Positions 35,231 through 50,200 of a DNA stretch of 64,000 nt are shown here, in pieces. The stretch comes from Echinometra lucunter (lineage: Eukaryota; Echinodermata; Echinoidea; Camarodonta; Echinometridae): positions 8,557,142-8,621,141 of the forward strand of contig CM057151.1 of the NCBI GenBank assembly GCA_029962745.1. The letters are read 5' to 3'. The position numbers and the translations under genes are program-made. The notes under the pieces are model-generated. The model did not search any database and had not been told where the DNA came from. It was given only the letters and a program-made list of their open reading frames with translations. The number at the start of each line of letters is the position of its first letter. Positions within the stretch are counted from its first letter, which is position 1.

Positions 35231-38200
35231 TTCATTTGAACAAATTTGTTAAAGTGTGCATGTACCAATCACCTGAAAAACAATAATTTGTGTACAGTAG
35301 GAATACCCCCCCCCCCCCCCCCCCGAAAAAGTCTGCTCAGAATTCTAGGGGTTAACAGTTAAGAAATTTGAAAAATAAGGGATAACATAAAACAGCAGCA
35401 TGCAGGATGAAATGGCTGTTTGATTCCGTAAACACGCTAATTTATGCCTCCATGTACATGTATGCATACATTGACTAGTCTTCTCACTAGTCGCTTTTTA
35501 TGAGTGTACATTTTAACTTACAATATCTTTTTTTATAGTTTTAAGTGATATTTGAAGCTTATATCTCTATGACAGGGAACCCATAACATAGAGAGCCAAA
35601 TATCTTTTGTTGATTGGTATACTTTAAAATTAGAACAAGAGGTCAATATTAAACATTGGAATCACTCATTTTAATAGTGATATAAAAAAAAAAATGAACA
35701 TTGGTTTAAAGTGATTCATTTATTTCATTCATGATACTGACCCTAACTAAAGTTGTCCTTTTCATCTTTCTTATCTTCTTTTCCTAATATTTTATGGATT
35801 TTGTGGATCAGTGGATAAGTCTCCGGACTTTGAACCACAGGGTCCGGGGTTCAAATCCCACCACAGCACTCGCGTCCTTTGGCAAGACATTTATCTACAT
35901 TTGTCACTCTCCACCCAGGTGTAGTAAATGGGTACCCGGTAGGAAGAAATTCCTTGAATGCTCGAGCACCTGATCAGGGTAGCCGTGCTAAAGCCGGGGT
36001 AATGATATGCAGCGCTTAGAAACATTTGTATTAAGCGCTATATAAATGTTGCATATTGTTATTATTGTTATTATTATTATTTTGAAGATCATGTTAATCT
36101 TTATCATCCTTTTGTTTTAGGAGGCCGAATCATATTTGAGCTCTTCTCTGACATCTGCCCGATCACCTGTGAGAATTTCAGAGCACTTTGCAGTGGTAAG
36201 TTTCTAGTAAATGTTCAACAAACTCTACTTCAGATATTTCCATTATGTATTTTATATGGTACAGGCATGGGATATCAGTGTTGTATACTGTCCATGAGAT
36301 GCATACATGTATAATGCCTCTGATTGTGGTGAGCCCCGACCAGTGTGTTGCATGTACAGGTATGTCATTCATATCATTGTAAATTTTCTTGCTGATATCA
36401 GGGAGTTGAGTTTGGGCCTTTGAATAAATAATTAGTAAAATTACCTGACATGTGCTTGTAGATAATACATTCTTAGTGAATTTGATGGTGTGTATGTTAT
36501 TGGGATAAAGAGGGTGGGGGTTTTAGAGATGAGATTTCATTAAAATGAAATCTGATCTGTGTGCTACACCTGTAAAGTAAGGAAAAAAAGAATTTCTAAT
36601 AATGGAAATGGTTAGTGAAACAAGATAAAAGGTCATTGTCTCACGCTTCACCCTTTATCCCTCCCTAATCTAATAAAGTGTTCATAGTGGGTCGATATTA
36701 CACCCTAAGTGGGGTCAATGTCCCTCACTAGCACTTTCACAGCTTAATCCAGGACAGGTACCTGAACTCACATCACACAACGTTAAGATCCCTTCTCATA
36801 TGACCAGGGTTCTCACTAGATAAAAATCCACACATGGTTCCCCCTCTGCGCAAAGCGCGTAATTTTCGGAAGTTTTACGGAATAACGCCTGAAGTTAGGT
36901 GTGGCAGGAGTATATGCTATAGCAAAAGGATGAAAAATACTTCTTGGTAAGCAAGAGTTGTCTACTAATGGCATTATAGTAAAAATGCATTGCCAAAAAG
37001 CAAAACAATCTGTAGCATTTATCATTATTGTTAGGAATATATACTCCAATATTTTGTTTACCCTTGTTGCCACGCATGGTGCAGCAATTTCACACATGGC
37101 TCTTCCTTGTCTGAAATCCTTTACGCATGGTATTGGAACCATGGGTGTTATGTACCGGCGAGAACCATGCATATGACTGGTAATTTCAAATCAAACAGCA
37201 CTTTACAGCCATGATATTGTTTTCTTTTGAATTTATTTTTTAGCTCTGAGAAGAAGTTTGTTAGGCACCATAACAGCTGATCATGCTTGTAGCTTTATCC
37301 ATTTTAAGTGCACAATGCACAGTGCATCTAAGATCCATCAGAGGGTATATTCCACAAAGATGTGTGCTAAGTTATGCATTACTTTACAAATGACTTGAAT
37401 GTGAAAATCTAAATGTGATTCTCAATCTTTTTTAATCGCAGAAGCTAAAAATATCCATGTAGATTTGTATTGATATGAACAAAACAGAAAGAAAACATTT
37501 TTAATATGAAGTATATCAGATGTCATTATTTTCTTTACAGTATGAGTGATGTACATTCACCATGAGAGGTTTATGTATGGCCTTCTAAAATAATTTCATA
37601 GAGGAAGTGTAAAGATAATGAAAGGAAAAATGAGGAAGATGACATGCTGTGCAAATTTTACCTGTACAATGTAGCTGCATCATTTGCCTGATAAGATTTA
37701 ATATTTTCACGTCCAACTCAGTTGGAAATCAGTATATAAATGTGGAGGGAAAAGACGGACAAATGTTTGAAAAAGGTTCTTCAATCACAAGTAATTATGG
37801 CAGCTCTTCATAATATTATCGTCATATACTTCTGATTTGAAAGATAACCAACTTACCTGCTGATTGACAGGAGGGTGCCTGCAACAAATGTTAGTCATAG
37901 ACTCAGATGGTTTGTAGAGATAAGAGAAGGAAAGTGAGACCAGTTTACCCCTAGCTGGGAGTAGCTGTAGTGCTTCCCCCCCCCCTCCTCCCATCTTTGT
38001 TTTCTTTAAGTTGTTTCCTTTTGAATCGAATAGAAATTGACATTTATTTCTTCTGAAATAATTATGGTTTTTATAATGTACATGTACATAAATAGATGCA
38101 TGTTAACGAAGAAGGAGGTGAACATCTGATAAGTGGAGGTGTGTTGGGGATGCTGAACACATGATGACAATATCAATTTTTTCAGCATGGTAATATATGA

Positions 38201-41200
38201 ACATTGTCACAGCATTTTTTAGCCTTATCTCATGAAGGAAATTGGAGTGAGGGTGAGAATGAGATAAATCAAAAAGAAAGAGAATGCCATAAAAGGTTGC
38301 CATTTGTATCATTAAATGTTATACAAATAATTCATGCTTGCAAGTGCATTGGTGCATACGCAACTGCACAAACGTTAAGTCACAGTGGGATAATGAACAA
38401 GACTTGCCGAGTGCATTATCCAACTTATTGTGACTTGACTGAGTGCAGTGCGTATCACTAATGCACGAGCCACAAAGCATGAATTATTTGTTTTATAAAA
38501 CGGGTCGACAACATGAATAGAAAGCCATGATATAAGCTACGAACCTGATTGAAATGTCAAAATTGTCTTTCTTTTGTGACATCACGTATGATACAATGTA
38601 AGCACAGTCTAGCCTAACATTCTTGATACGCGCATCAATGTCCTTGCTACATAAAACTGTATTTCATCGCACATTGGCAGAGCTACCAAACCCAATTTGG
38701 AAAAAATCCTATTCTTTATTTCTTTTTATCCTATTTTCAAGCCCAAAATCCTGTTTGTTTCAAATTTTGAACATCCAACAGTATAAACAATCATTCTTAC
38801 AAGTTTCAAAAATCCTATTTCAATGGGAAAAATCCTATTCAGTGTCATATTCCCCTTAAAAATCCTACTAAATAGGATGAAATCCTACTAATTGGCAGCT
38901 CTGCATCGGGTTTGCGCCTCGAGGTAGCATACGTGTACGCATGCATTAGGATTTCCAGTCAGAGTGCATGTTATGTTTTTTTGTTGCGCACTTTTTGCAC
39001 TCCCGTGCATTTTAGGGAAAAAATAAAGAGCGCACACGTGACTCATTTCAGCGCGTCTGATTGGTTACATTCTTGAACCCGTTTTATATTGCCAAATGAC
39101 AGAATAACATATTGTTATTTTATAAAACTAACAGAATATAGCCGGATATTTAGCTGCTTGGACTTAAAACAACTTTGCAAATAAGTTCATAACAGGCAGC
39201 ATACATCTCAGTTTCTGTCCCAGTATGAAGAAAGGGAAAGGGTGAATAGGCTAGCAGTTGGTAATTGATCATGTCTCTTAATAAGGTACATACATGTAAT
39301 TGTTAGTAATTATAATGGCTACTTGTAAAATGAAAGCAAAATTACCTATCACGATCAGATAGATGTGTAAATTGTAATTTTTTTTTTGCATTTACTGGTA
39401 TACCAAAATTTGAAATTTATAGTACTGCCAAACTCATCAATTTTCCTCCCCATTTCTCTAACTCCTACTTTCCTGTACAACCTTGGGTCCCTGCAGGCAG
39501 GCAATGTCTGTCTTTGAGGTGATAATTACCTCTGTTTTAGGAGCGGAAATACATTGAAAGTCCTAATAAATTGTGGAAATAAAATCAGGGGGCCCAATAT
39601 CCTCAACAGTGCAAGCAGGTCTGCCACCCTAGATAACTTCTAAGGAAGTAGTTGAAACTGAAAGGTATGAGGATGTCCATGTACATGTATGTATTATTTT
39701 GATCACCTGGAAGTCCCCTTGTTGAAGATACAGTATGTGCTACAGTATTAAAAAAGCATGTTGACTTATTTCCCTCTGTAATAAAGTATTATGGTTCATG
39801 TATTGGTGGGAAAAGGGAAAAGATTTTATGCAAGCCAACCCCATATTATGATAGAGACTAGTACATCATCATCATCAGTAGTGATCTGTCATTTTAATGA
39901 CAGGTTCAGTAACCCAATCAGTTTCTGTGTCAGTATAGTACATACATGTACCTTTATTGATTTTAAAAAGAGTTTGGTCTCAGAACATTGCAAGTATTGA
40001 AAGTTAGCCTCTCTTGATGATTGTATCCAAAATCTTAGATTAATTGACAAGTTTTAGGTGAGTTCACTGTTTAATTCTTGAATATTGACCCTTCCTTCAG
40101 AAACATTCAAACTGTTTTAACCTACTTTTGCTTTATTCATTGGAGTATAGCAATAATACAGATTTTGAGGGGTTTAGTCTGTGTACTTTCAAACTTTGAA
40201 AGTGGTCTGCTCAGGAAGAATATAATTTTATTTTCAAATAAAATTTTGTTGTGGGCCATCCAAATTTTATATTTATTTTGAGGCAGTGTTCTACGCCTAC
40301 TTTTCCCCCTAGTGTCCACTATCCAGATTGAGTTGTTAAAATCTGTGTTGATCCTTACAATGTTTGTTATATGTTTTTCTTTATTATTATTATTATTTAT
40401 TATTGTTGTTGTTGTTGGGGGGGGGGCTCCTTACCTAGATTTGGGGAATCCATGTGTACCTTGCACCTTTAAAGACATTGGTTAACATTGTTATGATTTT
40501 AAAAAAATCTTGTTTTGTTACTTGAAAATGGGATAAACATAAGGGTTATAGTGTAAAAATACCAGTCTGAAAGTTTCAAAGTATAATATCCACAGGAAGT
40601 ATTTTTAAATATAAAAAATGTGAACCTATGTTTGAAAAATATACGAGGGTCGGTTGCACAGAATAGACATAAGGAGTGCGCATGCACGTGTGACTCACCT
40701 TACCGTACCGTGTGTATTGGCGTATCACGCGGCGGGAGGCAAATAACAGCATTTTCAAATTCAGCAAAGTGGTCCTCGTAGTGATTGTCTCGTGAGACGA
40801 AGGATAATAAAGTCGCCATTTGTGTCTAACTTATACTTTTTCATTCCAAATTATGGTTGGTTTCAGGGTTTTTTAGTACAAATACAAGTACTCATACATA
40901 TGTTTCATCTAAGTTTGAGAATCTTTTAAATCAGCTACTCACAAAGTTAGCCAATGCCTTTAAGTCTGAGAAGAGACAAAGTCAACCCACAAGGCAAATT
41001 TCTTCCTCTGCACACACTACATGTACATGTATCATACAAATTTACAAGTCCACATTGATTTATGTATGTCACAATTACGATTTATGCTCTTATTCAAATA
41101 CACTGTACATGTACGCCCAGGCTGTACTTTGATCTTATTTCAGAGAAGTTATCATTATGCGATATTTGTGCATAGAAAATTCTTGCTTTGTATTGAGGTG

Positions 41201-44200
41201 CATGGCACCACACTGTCACATATTTTGTTCAGCTCTTTTGGTACACAATTACTTGCCTGGGATGTATCATAATAGTTAGTCATTGTCTGTTTGAAAGGCC
41301 AGAATATCTTTTGAAAAATAAAACTCAGTTTTTTTTTTAAAGAAACTAGTTCAAAGTACTTCAAATTTACCATCGTGCTGCAGGGTCTGCAATCATACCG
41401 TGCATGTAGCTTACTAGTAAATTCCTGATATGATTATAGGCTCATTAGTCATTTCTCAGCTGTCAATTGTTTTACTTTCACATTTCAGGGTAAGATTTCT
41501 TATTAGAGTGCATATCTTGAACATCCAGTTTTAGTTGTGTTTGATTCCATCAAAACTCAGGATCATACATGTATATTTTTATGCTGATCGATGCATTATA
41601 CATGTATGTATAAGATGCTGACAATGCTACAAGTATTTGAACTTAGATTCTGAGTATCTGTTCTTTTTCAAGTGTCCAACATGTTTTCGCACAGGGCAAA
41701 AGCACTATTTCAACATGTGTTCCAATACATCATGTCAGCATATTGTTTATGTGTTTGGTTCCGAGGAAAAAGATGGTAACATAAAAACAACATTTATAGA
41801 CAGAAAGTTAGATGGTCAGGACCTAACTGGTGAAAAATAATCATGAGCTTATGTTGATTATGTACAGCTGGGCAATTCCACATGTGAAGAACAATCGGCT
41901 CACTTCAGATTTATAGTTAAATCAATCATGTTGATAGTCCTGAATAGCCAAATCATTGAATTAAAAGAAACTTAAACAAAAAGTAATTCTACTATCATAG
42001 TCATTATTGGTATAATGCATGTTTGATTTTACAACATGTACAAGACATTTTTGTTCTTTGAAAATGGCACAATTTTCTGGTAATTCTGTTACTAAGGTTG
42101 TATACCAACTATTGTTGGAATGAAAGAGTTCAAGTGAAAGAATGGACATATTTTCATAGTATTAAGTGGTAACGGTAAAAAGGAAGGCAAGGTGCAAAAC
42201 AGGCACACAAACTCCAAAAATGTTAGTAACGGAATTACACTTTGTAATTCTGTTACCATGGAATTGCCCAGTTGCTTCAGTACCACAGGCACACAACTTT
42301 GTAATGTTAGTCATTGTCCAGGGAGTACCCTGCCCAGTTAACACTGATGAAGACTTCATATAAATTATCATGAATACTTACGGGGTTTACCTAACTTCCA
42401 TAGTTTTCTTGCTCACAGCTTGCTGCTCCCCACCCCTATATTTGTACCATCATTTTTCTTTTACATAGTGTAGATGTATTATTTTACATAGTGTAGATGT
42501 AAAAAAATATTTCCTTTATTTTTATCTACATGTATACTAGAGATATCTAAATGTACCTTTTACACATGGCATGCTACTAAAAAGTACCCAGTGCACACAG
42601 GCCTGCAAATTCTCTCTTAAGACCTCCCTTAGTTTGAAATGATAATGATACATGTAGGCACTTGACACTTGTAAACAGACCAATCGTTGCTATCTACTCC
42701 ATTTGAAAAATAGTATGGAGCCCTGCTTTACCCTTCCTTGGGAGAGGGCAAGCTTATGACATGTTTTGAGACTCTCGCAGTGGTGGTCTTTATGACAGGG
42801 TCTCCTACCTGAAGGGACAAGGGGTCACCCTGGGGTTGATCAGAACAAATGTGGCCATGTCATTTGGCTTTGATTTTACCTGGAGTTGACAAGGGTAAAC
42901 CAGTGATTTACTTGATGTCACTTACAGTGTATTGACCCTCTACGTGGTCTTTGTATACAAACACAAGAAAGTAAAGGTAGAAATCAGCTAAAGCTATACC
43001 CTTGATGCAGCTTCAGTTGACAAATCTATAGTGTATTATTTGATCATCCTGGAAGTGATTCAGTCTTACCCTGTATGCGCTTGTAGAAGTACCCCATTCA
43101 AGCTCTCACAGCTGGGGATTAATTCAATTATGTATTAAGTTCTAGGATTTTTTTTGGGGGGGGGGGGGAGGTTGGAAATGAAATGATTCTAACCACTGAA
43201 TTTGAAAAGCAGCAGTCTGTCTGAAGTTTTGGTCATCAAGAAACCCTAATAATTGCAAGTTTGCTAAGATGTTGAATCTAACATTCCATATGAAAGTTAC
43301 AAAAATCTGATCAATACGCCCCGTGTATTTCAAAGTTTTTATTCCCCTTCTGAGTAGAGTGATAAGATTCATGTACATCAGTTTCAAAAATTAAGTGATT
43401 TTTATCTGTGATGTCCAGTGTAAATGTGTTTCAGTTCATGGAAGCTTGTTTTGGATTTTGTGTGAAAGTTTATATTTTATTCTTGTTAACATAAATTTTG
43501 TCAGTGTTTTGTTTGTTTTGATTTGTTTTTAATTCCATTTGTTTATTTATTTATTATTTGGTTGGTTTTGTTTTTACCAGGGCTCTTTTAGAGCTTTACA
43601 TAGCTAAATTGCTTAAAGTTATTTTGTATTTTCTCTTGTTGTTTGCATCACAGGTGAGAAAGGTATGGGGAAGACGACCAACAAACCGCTTCACTACCAG
43701 GGAAGTACCTTTCATCGTATTGTCAAGGACTTCATGATACAGGGAGGTGACTTCAGTGCAGGTTAGTAAACCACCCAGAGAAGATGGTCTATACATGTAG
43801 ATGGTAATTTGGGTGGCCTAACTTGGACCTTGACAGACTAAAGATAATAGGACCTTGAATCATCATCATAGACTGTAGATTTGACATTTTTGTCCTGCTA
43901 AATGGATGTTATATGCTACCTTTTATTTTCTACTTTTTTTCTTCCTTTCTTTTTCTTTTTTTTTTTCCTGCAGCTTGTCCTTGTGTTTTTCTTCTTCTTC
44001 ATTGTAGTCTTAATCTTCATTCTGATAAGTGAATATTATTCAAAGTCATCTGATAAACATCTGCATGCTTTTATATGTGTGAATTGCGAAATTCATTGCA
44101 AAATGGTCTTCTTTAATTCTATAATTTACACTGCATCAGATACAGATATTTTTTAAAGAGAAAAGAATGACCTTTTCACCAAACAGGATGAAAGATTTTC

Positions 44201-47200
44201 TTTTTTGTATGTGTGTTTATATGATTGATGTAATTACTTTTTATAAAATATTCTGCTTTAAAGCTACTTTTTATGCTTATACAGAAAAGCTTTTCTATGC
44301 TCACTCATACTGTTTTTCCTGGAATGCTGTGTCATATGTTTATACAGTGCTGCTAAAAGGTTATTCAAAAGCTGTTGGAAACTTGCCACAAATTTCTAAC
44401 CCCATATTTCTTTCTTTTAGTTTTTTGTTGCATATCCCTTAAAGATTTTAATAGGTTACAGATAAGGAGGAAAAGAAGAAGGGATATAGCTGGAGAGTGG
44501 AATGCAATTGTTACAGTGTGTTGACATGGTACTCTATGTACTTACCTTGTCACATGCTGACATTTAGTTAAATGTGGACTCACTCATTTCTGGCTGAACA
44601 GTCCCATGTGTTTTTCCTGCCGTTAGAGTTTTTGGAAATGGTTTATTGTCCCAGTGAGGAAGTTTGGAAGAAAGAAAGAAGAAATGGAAATTGGTAACAT
44701 CTGCTCGTGTCTCTCTTATTTATCTTGCTCTGTTAACTTGGTTCCATGTCTCTTCCGTTTTTCCAGGCAAGCATATCATCTGTAGTTTATGATATATGGA
44801 TGCATTGTTCTCTGATAAATTGATACAGATCAATAAATTATGAGTTATATGAAACCACAATAAGCAGCTGTTGTGATCACTTGTGTACATACTCTATGTG
44901 TGCATGTATATACTTTATATGGGTGCATTTCCATTGTACACACAGAACGAAAATGCAAGATTTGTACATGGGTTTATATGGGAAGTTGGAACAGAGATTA
45001 TTGATCTGTTTCAGTCAGAAAGTTTTACATGTGCAAAGCTTCATATTTTAGTTTCGATTTCTGAAGTCTTACATTTGTGTTTTCCATGATTAGAATCAGT
45101 TTGCTGTATCAGCTGTGAAACAAATTACAAGCAATAATTATAATGTCATCTCATTGAAGTAGATATCAAGACAGATCATTTTATACAGGTTTCGATTGAA
45201 GGCTACATAGGATTTCTCAGATATGGATGTGTAAATTTTCTCATTTTGTATCAACATTGAAATTCTTATTCGTCGATAACAAACAGCATGTATAATTGTT
45301 TTATCTCAAGGCAAGCTGATTTAGATTTCTTTTTTTTTTTCTACCCTTACAGTCTTTGCATGATTCATATAGCTTAATGTAAATTATAACATAATTGTAA
45401 TTTGTAATGTGATGATTCAAGGCATAATGATATAATATGAAATTAATTTTCTGGTGCAAGGACATCCATGTATAGTGTACTAATATGAAGTACATCTTTG
45501 TATACAATTCATGTGACCATCTTCTTTTTCTTTCAGGGACAGGCACTGGTGGAGAGTCTATCTATGGCGGAACATTTCCAGGTAGGAGCTTGGCTAAATT
45601 TTTACCATTTTCCATCATTTTCCCCATTTTAAAATGTTTGAGGTTGTCTTTAAATATTTGCAAAAGTGCCCTTCTTATCATAGCTGGTATTGCAGCAGGG
45701 ATGCCAGAGTTACAGCTATAGCTGGAAGTATAGCTTTTCCATTATAGTGGATTTTTAATCAAAAGTGGCAATTTGTTCATGTGTAATGCTATTAATTGTA
45801 TGTGTTGTGGCAGTGGCATGAGCTGACACATGGTATGATTGTAATTGCTCGAATCATGGTGGGGGTCGAATGATAGGCATTTTACTTTAGGTGTAACTGA
45901 CATTAATACAATTGAAAATTTTGTCCAGATTTGACCTTAGAATAAAACTCAATCCCAAATGAAAGTCATTTAGATTACTTTAACAACTGTAAAAACTGAA
46001 AACTTGGACTAAAAAAGGTTTGTTTCCCTCTCATGCCTCTTTTTTTTTCTTTCTTTGTTCCATTTCATTAGATCAAGTGCAAGTTTTATTACCTATAAAC
46101 TTGGTTTGAATAAGGGAAAATGATCCCTAAAATATTCTCAGTTTACAGCAGGAAACATCTAGAACCCCATAGCTTCAAGGGCAATTTGGTGGGCCCTGGA
46201 ACCTTTCTGAAGAGGAATTCTTGCTTCGGGCTCATGATGTGCTCTTCGCACACATGTTAACCCTCCAAACTTTTCCAGCACTGGATCCATTTGCCACTGG
46301 CATCCCTGTTTCAGCCAATGAAAGAAATTTCTTATCTTTATTTACCTTGTTGATGACATACATGTACATATAGCCATATAATATATTCAGCCTGCAAACA
46401 AATTCTGTAATATTATGTGAAGAGACACCAGAAGAGACATATTTGTACATGGTATTTCATGCTTTTTTTAGTTTTGTTTATTGTGAGTTTCCTCATTGTT
46501 TATAAAATATTTTAATGTTTTTTTTTTTTTTTTTTGGGGGGGGGGGGTGTTGCAATGTAGGTAACTGAAGGAAAGAAGTTTCCCCCTCTGAGAGTACTGT
46601 TTACGGAGAGTAATGTTTACGGAGAGTAATGATTTGTCAGTTGTTATTCCTTTTCTTTTTTTATTACCATGTTTCAGCTTCTTCAAGAGAGGTAAGACCA
46701 AGTCGAATAGATTGCAGGAAAGTTTGTTTGGAAAATTTATGAATTGCCATGTGCAGTATTTCAGTTGTGTATTGTTGAATTACATGAATGAATATTGGAA
46801 TTTGTGCACACGCTGTTTATGTAGAATATGCTCCCAAATGGCACAGTTTGTTTACAGTCCTTGGTGATATTTGATAACAATGATTGACATATATTACATT
46901 TTTTTTTTCCATATTTATTTAGATGAGAATTTTGAGTTGAAACATGATCGCCCGTTCTTATTGTCTATGGCCAATCGAGGAAAGGACACAAATGGTTCTC
47001 AGTTTTTCTTGTGAGTATGGACTTTTATGTGTTGTTTCTTTTGAAGCTATAAAATCACTGTAATATATCTAATCACCGGTTACTTGTGCTTGTATGTTGA
47101 TTTGTGCATTACTGATTAATATCATCTTCATGAAAGAAAAGTTACTAATCACATGATGCGAAAAAGCAAGCCACTGTACAGTTAATCAGGGATGCCACTT

Positions 47201-50200
47201 TTCAGACAAAAGTAGGAATTCCTACTTTAGCAATATATTTTTGTCCATAGAAAACACCTTTTTTGTGTACAAAAGGGCCCAATTTAGATGATTGTCCTAC
47301 TTTTTTTATCAATTATAAATGGCATCCCTGGTTAATATAAAACTACTGTGCAACATGAAGTATGATACTGTGATTCTTGGAATGTTGATATAAAAATATA
47401 TGCAGAAAATTTTAACTTCGCAATGTTCTCTCTCAAACTGACACAGTCTTCAATTATTTGTTTGTATTTATCCAAAAATGGACTGAAAGACCTAAACCTG
47501 ATCTACAGTAGAGAAATACATGTACATTAGATCCTTTTCCTTGAAACATTCAGGAAAATTGTGAAAATAATTATAATTATGTAATTTAGTTTTACCATCA
47601 TAATTTTTCAACAAGGGTGATTTACTGCCCTCTCCCTGGGAAAATATATTTGCAGGTACATTTATATTAGGGCCTGTTTCATTCTTGTTGCATCATAGTA
47701 TCAGATATACACAGTTTATCAGACAAATCAAAGTAAATCACACTATCTGTACATGTACGCATGTCAAGATTCATCCACATTACATACAATTTAGCATTCA
47801 TATATTTTACAATCCTAATGTTACTGGTTTTTTTATTCAATATTACCCTTTTTCAGAGAAATCCAAGCGCCGTAAAGGTAATTTTGGGGTGTGATGATGA
47901 TTTTTTTTGTAGCCTCTTGTCCGTTTATTTGCTGTATATTTCTTAGCCGTGTGTACACGTTGTTGAATATGTTTTGACATCTCTACAACAGTATCACTAA
48001 TTTTTCTTGTATCATCACTAGGTTCAGAATTGTTTTATTTATATTGTGGCCTGTAAATCAACTTGGGAAGACATTTACATGAATCACATGCTGAAGAGAA
48101 TACAGACCTCCCAACCATTCTTAGTTTGGAGGAGAGAATCTGAATTGTGACCATTCCAAGCTCTTGTTTCATTATGATTCTCCTATTTTTCTTGATAAAT
48201 TTACCACACACTCCTATGGGAAATGCTGCTTATTTCCTAATTTTGAGCAAAATTGTCCATATTTTTCAGTCAGAAAGGTTGGGAGGTCTGAGATTATGTT
48301 ATTCAAAACTAAGTGAGCTGTAAGGATCAGCCTATTACATGTACAGATAAAACCTGTCAGAGGGATACAAAGCATTTGGTCTATGTAGAGAGGTCATCTA
48401 ATACCCCTTTCACTAAATTGTCCTATTATCCACATTATGCTGATCTGGATAATAGGAGGATTATTGTGTTCATAACTTGAAAATAATGCACCTCTATGAC
48501 AAGCAAAATCCTCAAAAAGGAGGATTATCGTCATGGTAACTGCATACGCCCCTTCTATACACATTGCACGTCCAAGCATGTGTTCTACATGGGCCACACT
48601 GCAGGGAAAGTGCCGACCATTTGACCACACCATGGCAATAATGCGCATTATTTTGCGAATGCGTTCACAAACTTGTAGGATTATTCTGATGCTGCTATTA
48701 TTATCCGGATAATAGCAGCATTAGAATAATGTGCATTATTTTGCTCCCGCTTGCATTTTATGACCAAATAATCCTCCTATTATCTGCATTATTGAGTTTG
48801 TGAAAGGGGTATAAATTTTTATTAGTAAATACAAGATTATCATAGAGAGATACATGTAGTCTTTCTTTGCAGAGGGTCATTTAAAGGAAGGTTGACCACA
48901 AGATTTGATGGCCCCTTTGTTTGTCCTAATCTTTGAAATTTCAACTTTGAATGTAGTGAAAAATATATATTTGTTAGGTACCATCCAAAGGTGGAGAAGC
49001 AGGTGACCGGAATGACGTAAAATCATTGCATGCAGATGGATGGTCTGAACATAGTGTAATTGTTATCCTTGAGGTTAAATCATATTGAATTGCCTCTAAC
49101 TAGGAGGTGGTGTTTTCAGTTATGAGACAAGGTAATATCTTGTAATGCCATTACACACCAAGGTCATGTGCTGTAATCATGAATCAATGGATATAACAGG
49201 TTCTCAAGTCAACTTCAGCCAGCCTGGGTGAGGTGGATGAAATGTTTTACCTGATGTATTTTTCTCCATGGGATTTGAAAATGAAAACAATAATTACTAG
49301 GAATGATTTTCATATCAATTTTTCGACATCATAGATATACTTTTGTTCAATTGCAATACGTAATATCATGATGATATATAGTTTGGAAGCTCTCCCACAA
49401 TATCTCTCCTCACTTTTAATTTCTGTCTGCCTTTCTGTCTGTTTGCTTGCTCCCCCCCCCCCCCTCTCTCTCTCTCTCTATCCATCTATCTCATTCCCAT
49501 CCTTCTACCCATCATTTATCAGCATTTGAGTCACACAGTATTCTTACTTATTCCTCTTTTTATATCATCACCAGGCATGACATTTTTTAAGGATTATCTT
49601 TTCATTTCCAAATGAACATTTTCATCCTTGCCTTTAATTTTTTTGCAATGGATTTAAACATAGTTCCCAGTTATGATAGTAATAGATTATCATGGTTTTA
49701 TTTTCTTCTTTTGTTTCTCCTTTCCTTTTTATGATATCATATTTCAATCAACTTGCATACAGAACAACCAAGCCAGCTCCTCATTTGGATGGGTAAGTGA
49801 AGGAGATGGCTCTATTCTATTCACAATTCAGCTCATGATCTGATGGGCAAGTCCAAGATATTTTTCTTCTTCTTTACTGATTACATTGAACACAGAGAAT
49901 ATGTATTTGTACCAAGTGGAGTGAACTACCATAAGTGGACTACCCTAATCCAAATATTCAAGTGAAATGATGCTTTCATTGTTATTTTATAATTATCCAT
50001 TGTAGGCGTACTTGGTTGCAGGAGGAAAAATGAACACATGCTTAGGACTTGCCCTAAATAATATCTGTTGAATTAGAAAAGAAACTTGGAGGGCTCTGTA
50101 TGCCTGAGCTACATTCCTTCTCATGTTAATTATTATATATATTAGCGAGAAATGAAGTTATGTGAGATATTGTTATCGTTTATTATAAAGATTATTTTTC

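Noticed and set aside
35803..35870. Possible tRNA gene
   Set aside because: tRNA-like head of a SINE; acceptor-stem pairing is missing and a LINE-type tail follows.
43902..44442. Hydrophobic open frames in intron 3
   Set aside because: T-rich intron sequence read as Phe/Leu/Ile; no splice or homology support.
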